Part shown: positions 54,203 to 64,000 of the stretch, in pieces
Numbering within the stretch: position 1 is the first letter of the stretch
Layout: every line of letters begins with the position of its first letter
NCBI GenBank assembly: GCA_030267565.1
Contig: BRXU01000040.1
Location: 896,001-960,000, forward strand
Reading direction: 5' to 3'
Length of the DNA: 64,000 bases
Source: Pleodorina starrii
Lineage: Eukaryota; Chlorophyta; Chlorophyceae; Chlamydomonadales; Volvocaceae
Notes under the pieces: model-generated
Databases searched by the model: none
Seen by the model: only the letters and a program-made list of their open reading frames with translations
Told to the model about the DNA's origin: nothing
Position numbers and translations under genes: made by a program

Positions 54203-56819
54203 ATAGGAATTACCTAGCCTGTTGTGGAAAGCTTAGGCTGTCTCCTATACTGGTGCGGCGCGGGCCCGAGCGCGCCGAATTCTTTGAGGGGCCTAAATGG
54301 CATGTCCGCCCCATTGGCGGGTGAACGTTTGAGCTCTGGATGTGGCTCGCCGAGCGGGGTGCATGGCCACACTTTAGCACGTGGTTCATGATAATTGATT
54401 AAGAGAGAATTCGACCAAGGCCACTAACGGTGAAAGCGGTGGGTGCTCACGACTCGAGGTAGACGGTGCATATAGGTCCGGTGGCTTCGCGAACGGAGAG
54501 ATCGGGGGGGGCGTCAGGGTTGGGATCTATGTTTGCAACATTTGGGTGTGGTTCCGGTTGGTTTTCGTGCTCTGTCGCGATGCCCGGCCTTCATATGGGG
54601 TGCCAATAGTGTGGTATTTGCGCCTGGCACCGATCAAGGACTGCGAACGGTAGCCGCAAGCGCTAATGTGGGTTGATATACTGACGGGGGGCCGACTGCC
54701 CTAGCTGCAGGCTTCTGCCACAACGCGGCGAAAGCCGGTGTGACGCGGGGCCATTGACAAGACATACGTGCAACGGACACCCGCAACCGCCCCATAACGT
54801 GCCGTTGTGGCGCCAATCCGGACGAGCCATAGCCCCGCACAGGCCTTCTTGTCGCTATCTTTAGGTGCTCAATGCGTAGGAGAGGTGCCGGGCATTTGGC
54901 GTGGGAGGGGGTGGAGCATGATGTGCACTTATGACTGACCCTGTGGCAGTTGCCGCTAAGTAGTAATCCAGACGGGCCGTCCTCAAAGAGGTGTGGCGGC
55001 AGGCATGCCATGTCAAGATGCCCAGCCCCCCTGGCCCGGATAGCCTGACGCTGCCTGTCCGTTGGGGGGGGGGGCGATAGCATGCTGGTTTGCGTGCTTT
55101 CCGGCCGTCCAAGAGATCGTAGCTAGCAAGCGGATTAGCCATGCCAGGGTGACAGAATAGCTCACTCACAAATGGTTAGACGAATTTAATCACAACGCCG
55201 GTTGGGAGCGTGCTGGTGGCTTTTACCGTATGTGGTTGCAGGTGCTCAATCCCAAGGTGCCTCCGGGACACTACCCCGGATCACTGTGAGTATTATTACA
55301 AAGCGACATAACGATATACGAATCTCTAAGATATCCGACGCTAGCTTGTTGGAACAACGACACATGCCTCAGGGCCTGATACCGGTACATACACAAGGTC
55401 TAACTGAGAATGTGGAAATGGTGCTGTGTCCTGCCTAGGCTCAACTGCGGCCGTCGTGGCCGCACACAGCACCAGGCTAGCCCCGGCCATTCGGGGGAGG
55501 GACCGTGGCAAACAGCTTGCTACCCTTTCCTAGCTGCAGTTTCTCCAACGCAGAATTCAGCGGTGCCCCCAGCTCAGCGTAAGTTGACTCGGAATAATAA
55601 GGTGGCCATATTGCAGTCCCCGTGACCGCATCGCTTGCATATTACACAGTGAGAGGGTGCCAGTAAGGATGAAAGGCATGGGCGGGTGGGTTGTAAGTAG
55701 AGCTGGCGCCGCATTTCTGCAACGTTGGGATGGAAACGGGGGGGGGGGGGGGGGGGGCGTGCGGACCATTATGATCACTGTCAAAGGTGGAGGGGTGTGT
55801 CACGTGAAGCGGCAGTTATTCGAAATGCCTTGCAAAAAAACATACACAAACCCAACCATAATCGCAAAGCTGCACACGAGTGTGCTCAAAGCAATGCGCA
55901 GTGGGACGTTATAAGCTGGAGGCCCACGATTGCCAACAAACCACAACCACACGCACCAAAACCCGAGTCATGCAACCCTGAATGTGTGCATGAGTGGATT
56001 TGCACTGCACGACGTTTCCGCGGTGAGAACGGGGGGGGCGGGGGGGGGGGGGGGGGGGGGGGGGGGGGTGCACCGGGGGGGGCTGTGGTGAAGCGGGGCA
56101 AAAAGGGGACACGGTGTGTGGATCTATACCCACAATCTAAATAGGGGTTAGGGGGGGGAGGGGGTTGTGGGGGGGGTGGGACGATTTAAAGGAGATGGAA
56201 AATGAATTTTGATAAAAAGTAAAATTTTGAATGTAAGAAGTGCAGAAGTTTGGTTGAAAGGACTGTGCTCTGGATCACCTGTGTGGTTTGTCACACCATA
56301 TTGCAGATGGGTGTTAAAGCACGTTGCCAGCTGCAACGTAGCACCCCCGCAGATTGCCCGAAGTGATCGCCACGGACACCCTTTGCGTGGCACAGAGCCA
56401 CCGGGCCCCAACACAACTCCCCAGTGTGGACCCCAAATAACTGCGGGCTTGGCGGTCGCCCCGCCGCCAACGGCACAAGGCTCTCAAGGTGGCCCGCCGG
56501 TGCTTGTGCCAACACAACTAACGCAACCATATTCGCGGGGGGGGGGGGGGGGGGGGGGGGGGGGGATTGAGCGGTGGCACACCACCACACAAGCAGAACC
56601 GACACACTGAGAGTACGGGGGGGGGGGGCCCGGCTATTAAGAGTGCGGTGACGGTGCCCGCCTAGTCAGACGTGGCCGCACCATAGAGCTTGAGAGAGCA
56701 ATACGACTGCCCTTTGGGTAGACGGTGCTGCCGCCCAAAGTGACACCCCTGGTGGCAGGGGCGTTACGCGGGGGGGGGGGGGCGTCGGAGGGTGCCGAAT
56801 AATCACGTGCCACAAACAA

Positions 56820-56882
<63 letters not shown>
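56820..56882 (+). repeat. 63-nt G homopolymer
   Basis: Uninterrupted G run flanked by CACAAACAA and CGTAAGAAAA, both ordinary mixed sequence. Confidence 0.95.
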
Positions 56883-58422
56883 CGTAAGAAAATAGCGGCC
56901 CCCCCGGCACGAGCCCACACCAACCGAGTCACCCAACCGCACACAACAGCTTGCGCCCCCCACCAACCAACCCACCACGCATGAGTGTGCGCACCCGGAG
57001 GTCGGAGGCGACCCCTAGGCCTGCCCCCTTCCACCCCTGCGACCCCACGGGCCAACAGCCCAAGTAGACATGGTCCTAGTAAGTGTGGACTGCATGTGTG
57101 CGCCGGCATGCTGGCCACTGCCTCTGCCGGGCCAAAATAAATGTCTGCCACCCGGCCCAATTAATCCACTTGCCCCGACAAAAAGATCAATTGCACAACC
57201 ACAGCAGTGCCAAAGCGCCCGGAGGAGGCCCCCATGTCGCATGGATGACTGTGCTTTCCGAGCGCTGCCCCTTGTGGAGCACACGGTTGGTGCTCTTATA
57301 GGGGGGCAAGCAATGGGGGGGGGGGGGCTACCGCAAACCATATAAGGCCAGTTCGGACGACCTGACCTGGTGGGGCGTAGGGACGACACGGGGGCGATAC
57401 CGGTGTGGTTCACCCGGCGGTTGTCGGGGGGGGGGGGTCAAGTATGTTTAGAAATCGACGGTGGTGAATACGGTCGCCGTCCCACGTCGCCTACGGTGCT
57501 CCTCAGACTGGCACTCACAAGCCAGGAGTGCCTGGGGGGGGTAGGGGCAAGTGCTAATCTACAGTAAGGAGGTAGAGTACAGGAAACCGGCAGCGCGGGG
57601 GGGGGGGGGGGGGGGGGGGGGGGGCTGACACGGGGGGGGCAGGGAGCCGCCAGATTGACGAACAGGGCCTACAGTCTACGGGGGGGGGGGGGGGGTACAC
57701 TACAAGCAACGGTGCTGCCTACAGGTGGGGTGGCAAAGTGTGCGTATTGGGCAGCTCGCACAAGCACAGCGAATGGAGTAAGAGTAAGAATCATTGATAG
57801 ACTGCGAAGAGAAGGAAATTCGGAACGGTCCTAGAGCCTTCCTGTAACTCGGCCGCTGAAGAGGCCAAAAGGAGTCCTAGCACGGAGACCCCAAAACCAT
57901 TGGATGCCTCGGCTAGGCAGCCTTTTGTAGACGGTTAGGAAGATGTTAGCGAATGATGCCAAGTTGGGCACCATATAGGTACCACATGTCCCCGCGATAG
58001 ACCGCATGCCGCCCTCCGCGCGGTGTGAGGGGGGGGGGGGCGACCCTAGCAAACAAGTTTATGGCCCGGCGCGGCTCATACCGGGACGGTGCCTTCACGA
58101 TGCATCTAAAGCCACGGTCCGAAACCAACCTATGGACAGGCGATGGGTCGGAAACAAGCTCAGGGGACGAAAATAGCGCAACCACATAGGCGCAGCGGGA
58201 CGTTGCCAGAAATGCACGAGTGCAACCCGTGATTAGAAAAATACAGACAACACACCTGCCTATAATACCGGGGGGGGGGGGGGGGCACATATCACTGGCG
58301 GGCTCAGCACTGCCCGTTGCCGCTGGTAGGGGGGGCACGGTCAAGCTACGCAGACTCGGTTGAACCCGCCCGCAGTAGCGCATGCACCGAATAGCTCATT
58401 GTGGGGCAGGTGTGAAAAAAGT

Positions 58423-58440
58423 TGAGAGAGAGAGAGAGTG
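58423..58440 (+). repeat. (GA)n microsatellite
   Basis: GAGAGAGAGAGAG followed by TGAGTGAGTG. It is one of the few non-G simple repeats in this domain. Confidence 0.75.
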
Positions 58441-59396
58441 AGTGAGTGTCGCGCTAGTAGATCCTTTGCAGTATGATCGAGGGGGTAAAACCTGGTAACG
58501 GCCCGGTGAGCATCTGTGAAGCGCTGGGGGGTTGTGTGGGGAGGTGCCTGCACCTTTAAACACGGTGGAGCCTGTAAGAAAGCTGCGTGTTAATGAATGT
58601 CTAAGGAGAGCCTGAGGTCCGCCCCCAAGGCCTTTGGCGCCTTCAGACATGGCACCACACCACTCCGAGCTGCACCGGCCCCCCGCGGGCTGCCTCCGCC
58701 CGCACCCCCGGCCACCCACCCCATGCCTGGCGCCGCCCCCCCACCCTACCCCGCAGTGCCCGCCACACATAGTGCCCGCAATGCCGAGCCCATGGTAGCC
58801 CCGCATCTCCTGGACGCGCCCCACGGCCCCGGTCGCCCTCCAGCAGTGGCGGCCGGGCCCCAGCCCGCCGAGCACATGCCACACAAAATCAGACGATCTA
58901 CTGATTTGATACAGATTAGACGCCGTTCAGCCTTACAACGTTGTCCTACCTCGTACCATGGCAGATTGCAGCTGCCGGGATCGATCCCGGCGTTATTCAT
59001 GATAAACCCAACGATCGGACTAGACTGACGCGCACCGGTAGAAATGACCTTAACGGGGGGGGGGTGAGTGAGCGCACCGGATGCAACCTTTCCTCACGAA
59101 TAGGGAGCAACGAAATGCAATTCCGGCGTGGGTCGAGGAAACATACACAGCACAACGAGGAGGCGCAACAGGACTTGCCAGCTAATAGGGGGGGGGGGGG
59201 GGGCTGCGACTGACTTGAAAAGCCGCCCGGCGCTCATGTTGTTCGCCGTCACAGTATCAAGCTAGTACACAGGCCGGACCCACCCAGAAGGGCGCCATGT
59301 GTAGCCTTCGATGAAAGAGCAAAAGGCACACTTACTCAACGGGCGGGCAACGCCCACCGAAATACAAGCGCTGGTGCGCCCAAGGGGGGGGGGGCA

Positions 59397-59431
<35 letters not shown>

Positions 59432-61205
59432 GTGCAACTCGATGTGTCCGGGAAGGCTGTGCGAAAAGTGCCTCTAGGTAAAGCATAAGACATATTAACG
59501 AGACTCACGGCCGCTCACCCTTCTATGAAGAAAGACCTGAGGGGGGGGGGCGGAGTGGCCACCTAAAGCAACAGGTCAAGGCCATCGCGCGGACCCTTGA
59601 GATGGCGTTCAGAGTTATACACGTCGAACTGCCCTGTAGTGAGCGCGACACCGTGAGAATGGATGGGGGGGGGGGGGGGGGGGGGGAATGGGGGATTGCC
59701 TGCCCGCCCTGCACCAACTGGCCATAGGGCTGACAAGCAGGGCCCCCTGTGTGCATCAGACCACACGTGTGGTGCTGGAGGAGTGTGGGGGGATGGCGGT
59801 GGCGCATTTCTAATAACGCTAGGCCGGCCCCGACGTGGGCGCCAAAATTTATGATGTAATGGCCCGTTCACGAGGGGGGGGGGGGGGGGAGGAGGGGGGG
59901 GGGGGTCGGGGAGGGGGGGGGGGGGGGGGGGGGTGTGTTTGTTGTTTTAAGGGAGGACCAGGTCAATGTTACCTCCATATCGGGGGACACAATGTGGATG
60001 AAAAAGGGATATTAGCACCTAGTGTGCAACTCCCGAAGCAGGGAGGGCACCATTGATCTGTTCAGTGTTTGCGAAGCGCCCGATGAACGTGGTGTCTGGC
60101 CCAACCATTGACGGAAGTCGGCAATTCATGGCCAGTGAAAGCCACCACGCCCGATCAGACACTCCAAGCACCCCTGAAGGTTGAGCAAAATGGAAATCTT
60201 TACATAGTACGGATGAACAAACGTAACCGACGTTCACACCCCCAAGTTCCCCCCAACATCTCAGGGCGCGCCTCGAGAGGCACTTCCGCAACAAACATTA
60301 TTAGTGTATATCCCAACTAATCCATCCCCGGATCCATTGACCCGGCAATGGGGGCCCAGCGCGGCCCGGTTCCTGGAAAAGGCCGACTGCCGGAATAATG
60401 TGACGAGAGCACTGGCCCCGCCACCTAAGTTCAGACACCCCCGGCCCTCCAAGGCAGGCGGGGTTCCGGGTGGTACCGATACAGGAGCCCGGCGACCTCG
60501 GAAACGTGTAACGCTCCCAGGCAAGTGATCAACCTAACGGGCACCACCCACCTGAACTTTGACCTTACTCATAACGCACCCAGACTAACTCGACGTACCC
60601 CAACGGGCAACATCAGTTTACATGGGCTACACAAGGGCAATTCATCTCGTTGCCATCCGGGCACCGGGCAAACCGCACGGGCTCCACAATCCGCCTCGCA
60701 ATACTGTTGCCTGTCATATCTATATTGCACTGTTACCAGCCTCCGCCGTACACCAGCCCCCATTACCAACATCTCTCATAAGAATTCATCGGTATCCAAT
60801 CTATCCAAGGGCAACAATAATTTGACCGGCCAGCCTGTGGAGGATTCGTCACACGATCTACGGATGTTGTCATCTCAGGGCAGCCTCTGCCGCCGTTCCA
60901 CGGACGGCGGCAACTCTCGAAAAAGCGTCGGGGGGAGAAGGACAACACAGGGCCTAACACCGGGCATAATATGGAACAACAACCTGGGCAAAACCGGGAC
61001 ATCAGAACAAACAAAGACACACCTCTCTGCCCAAGTGTGTTTCCTCCTCATGACGGTGCGAACGTGAGACATAAAACGTTTTCGCACGCAATACTTACAT
61101 GGCCCCGGGGGGGGGGGGGTCCCGTGGCCGGGGGGGGGGGGGGGGGGGCGTATGAATATTAGCGGGGGGGGCGGCTATGGGTACGGGGTGCCCAACAGGT
61201 GATCT

Positions 61206-61239
<34 letters not shown>

Positions 61240-61603
61240 AAAGAACACGGGTGGTCCTTTAGACCGGTCGGAGGCTGGGCTATACGGATGCCCATGCTAC
61301 AGGGCGGGGCTTCAACGGGGGGGGGGCATAGGTGTTTATACGGGGCGAATGGGGGCGTGAAGATTGCACAGGTGAAGTTGTCCCATAGAGGGCATAATGG
61401 CTAGACTGGGCCAGTGAGGAGTCGGCTAACGGTAAATGAACAAAGGCGAAGTTGCTCCTCAATCGCCGGTATTCGGGGTGTTGGCCATTATCGATTTCAG
61501 CGGGCGGGTTGTTGAGAATAGATAACTCGATTCTACGCCATGCAGGCAGCTTGGATACTTACTGATATACGGATTCAGACCTTAGTGTCCATTCAGAGGG
61601 GAA

Positions 61604-61647
<44 letters not shown>

Positions 61648-62155
61648 GCACTAGCAGGTAAATAAAGTGTGCCCCCTATGTCCGACCGCAGGAAAACACA
61701 GGTTGTTATGTTCGGCAACGACGCACGATAAACTTAGCATTGCGCGGTGGTCATTAGCGGTGCCCCGGATGCCTCGGTGCCATGGGGGGGGGGGGGGGGG
61801 GGGGGGGCTAAATTACGGACTGTCCAGGGAGCAGTTTCAAATTTGATACCAGAGGTAAGTACCCGGGGGGGGGGGGGGTGGGGGGTCCCGGAAGGGTGGA
61901 GGGGGGCAATCAGTGTTGACCCGAGTGGCCGCGGGGGGGGGGTGGCATAGCAGAGGGGGGGGGGGGGGGGGGGGGGGTCATGTCACGGGTGGACCCCCCG
62001 GGTGCCACGGTGTAATAATTCAATGCTGCCATGAACGCTGGAAGAAACCTCGTTGCACGCGACGTCGGGGAGTTGCACCGCTTGCGATTAGTATTAGCGT
62101 CGGGCTACGAATAGAAGACCAGGGGGGGGTTGGGGTGTGGTCACTCAGCGGAAAT

Positions 62156-62206
<51 letters not shown>
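62156..62206 (+). repeat. 51-nt G homopolymer
   Basis: Uninterrupted G run in mixed sequence. 61604-61646 (43 nt) is a similar tract 500 bp before it. Confidence 0.95.
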
Positions 62207-62478
62207 CTAGCTATTTTCAGGGCGCATTCGGGGGGGGGGGGGCAGCCAGGTAGCTGCATTGGAACACGAAAATGGGAAAGAGGGGGTTAAGGTGATGGGA
62301 GGGGGGGGGGGGGGATGGAGGGAAGGATGAGATATGGGGGGGGTTTGTATAGGGAGGGATGTAGTAGGTGGAGTATTGTGGGGGGGGGTGTGTGGGAGGG
62401 GGAGGGACCGTTAAAGTCCAACAAACCCAAAGCGGCTATGGCTCTTCGGGGGGATAATGAGGGGGGGGTGGGGGGGCG

Positions 62479-62516
<38 letters not shown>

Positions 62517-62678
62517 GGGGGGGGGGGGGGGGGGGGGGGGGGGAATAGGAGAGTAGAGGGTTGAGGTGGGATGGGGATAGGTAAAGTCAATAATCAGGGG
62601 AAGTACATTAGTGTCGATGCGGGGGGGGGGGGGGGGCTGGTGGCACATCGAACGGGATGCTCGCAGGCGGGGGGCAGA

Positions 62679-62681
<3 letters not shown>

Positions 62682-62740
<59 letters not shown>
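62682..62740 (+). repeat. 59-nt G homopolymer
   Basis: Uninterrupted G run near the right edge of the domain, where the spacers themselves turn G- and A-rich and nearly lose C. Confidence 0.95.
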
Positions 62741-62741
<1 letters not shown>

Positions 62742-62890
62742 AAAGACTAGGTGGGGGGGGGGGGGGCTTAGTTGTAGGGGCGGACAAGTTAAAGAGAGGG
62801 GGGTGTGGTTGAAGGGAGATAAATACGGGAGGAGGAGCTATGGAGTGGGGAGGGAAGGGGGGGGAGGGGGAAAATCGAGGGGATTAGGAC

Positions 62891-63406
62891 GGCCAAATAG
62901 ACGGTGCGCGGCGGGGTGAGGGCCCGCGGGGGGTGGGCCGCGGGGGGTAGCGCCGGGGGGGGGTGGGGGGGCCGGGGGCCGGGGGGTGGGGGGGCGCCGG
63001 TGGGGGCCCGGTGGGGGCCCGGGGGGGTGCCCGGTGCCGGCCGGGTGGGGCCGCGGCGGTGGCCCGGGCGGGTGCGCCGTGCCCCGGTGCCAGCGGGCGG
63101 TGGCGCCGGCAGGGGGGTGGGCGGGGGGGGGGGGTGGGGGGGGGGGGCCGCGGTGCCCGGGGGTGGTGGGGGGGTGGGGCGCGGGCGCGGGGCCGGGCCG
63201 GGGGGGGGGCGGGGGGGGGGTGGGGGGTGTGGTTGGGGGGGGGGGGGGAGGGGGGGGCCGGGGGGCGGGGGGGGGGGGGGGCGAGGGTGTGGGCGTCGGG
63301 GGGGGGGGGGGGGCGGCGGGGGGGGGGGAGGGGGGGGGGCAGGGGGGCGGGGGCGCGGGGGACGGGGCGGGGGGGGAGCGGCGAGGGGGGGGGAGGGGGG
63401 GCGGTG
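62891..63406 (+). repeat. Degenerate, G-enriched 7-mer transition zone
   Basis: About 500 bp where fragments of GGTGCCC (for example GGGTGCCCGGTGCCGG near 63025) are mixed with long G substitutions. Purity rises abruptly into the perfect array at about 63407. Many C and T positions of the unit appear as G. Confidence 0.8.
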
Positions 63407-64000
63407 GGCCCGGTGCCCGGTGCCCGGTGCCCGGTGCCCGGTGCCCGGTGCCCGGTGCCCGGTGCCCGGTGCCCGGTGCCCGGTGCCCGGTGCCCGGTGC
63501 CCGGTGCCCGGTGCCCGGTGCCCGGTGCCCGGTGCCCGGTGCCCGGTGCCCGGTGCCCGGTGCCCGGTGCCCGGTGCCCGGTGCCCGGTGCCCGGTGCCC
63601 GGTGCCCGGTGCCCGGTGCCCGGTGCCCGGTGCCCGGTGCCCGGTGCCCGGTGCCCGGTGCCCGGTGCCCGGTGCCCGGTGCCCGGTGCCCGGTGCCCGG
63701 TGCCCGGTGCCCGGTGCCCGGTGCCCGGTGCCCGGTGCCCGGTGCCCGGTGCCCGGTGCCCGGTGCCCGGTGCCCGGTGCCCGGTGCCCGGTGCCCGGTG
63801 CCCGGTGCCCGGTGCCCGGTGCCCGGTGCCCGGTGCCCGGTGCCCGGTGCCCGGTGCCCGGTGCCCGGTGCCCGGTGCCCGGTGCCCGGTGCCCGGTGCC
63901 CGGTGCCCGGTGCCCGGTGCCCGGTGCCCGGTGCCCGGTGCCCGGTGCCCGGTGCCCGGTGCCCGGTGCCCGGTGCCCGGTGCCCGGTGCCCGGTGCCCG
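63407..64000 (+). repeat. 7-bp satellite (GGTGCCC)n, second array
   Basis: About 84 perfect copies, same unit and orientation as 48618-52106, running off the end of the window. Confidence 0.97.

Larger units (their letters stand above)
52107..62890 (+). repeat. Poly-G-tract domain, all G on the plus strand
   Basis: Non-coding DNA interrupted by dozens of G runs of 10-71 nt and no comparable C run. Spacers range from tens of bp to about 1 kb (longest 52983-54012) and look like unique sequence. The runs become denser towards the right end. No gene, RNA or conserved repeat is recognised between them; short open frames consist mostly of Gly or Pro runs. Biological and artefactual explanations are both open. 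Confidence 0.9.

Noticed and set aside
54064..62648. Gly- and Pro-run open frames in the poly-G domain
   Set aside because: The frames are produced by G homopolymers (GGG = Gly, CCC = Pro) with random sequence between. No protein family is seen.

Overview
The window is nuclear DNA of a eukaryote, most likely a GC-rich green alga (chlorophyte). Reasons: an intact chromodomain-bearing Ty3/gypsy retrotransposon, spliced genes with GTAAGT donors and pyrimidine/CAG acceptors, alanine/proline-rich low-complexity exons, and TGTAA motifs (the green-algal poly(A) signal) downstream of two genes. The lineage is an inference. There is no prokaryotic gene organisation.

Layout. (1) 1-14857 and 20475-37254 are one 10-bp satellite (consensus CTGCGCCCGT), at least 31.6 kb before it was split. 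It carries higher-order duplications: 1580 bp x 3, a 2722-bp tandem duplication, and smaller ones. It has no credible gene; its huge open frames are a by-product of a 10-bp period poor in stops. (2) 14858-20474, minus strand, is a complete LTR retrotransposon inserted in that satellite. It has 404-bp LTRs that look identical, a 5-bp target duplication (CCGTC), a PBS, a PPT, a short Gag, and a Pol in the same frame after one UAG. Pol carries an N-terminal domain resembling phage/DIRS Dam-type adenine methyltransferases, then protease, RT, RNase H, integrase and chromodomain. (3) 37255-48585 is low-copy DNA. It holds two related minus-strand multi-exon genes (38966-41495 and 45401-47752), each with an acidic/aromatic motif in the first exon and a membrane segment plus coiled coil in the last. 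Between them lie a tRNA-like element, four tandem exon-like units, palindromic ACACGG/CCGTGT clusters and dispersed hairpin repeats. (4) 48618-52106 is about 498 near-perfect copies of a 7-bp satellite (GGTGCCC). (5) 52107-62890 is non-coding DNA broken up by dozens of poly-G tracts up to 71 nt, all G on the plus strand. (6) 62891-63406 is a G-enriched, degenerate form of the 7-mer that grades into a second perfect array (63407-64000, running off the window).

The only clear functional module is the retrotransposon. Its chromodomain and its position inside a satellite fit targeting to repeat heterochromatin. The paired TM/coiled-coil genes look like an ancient duplication. The poly-G domain is either a remarkable strand-asymmetric structure or a sequencing/assembly artefact; sequence alone cannot decide.
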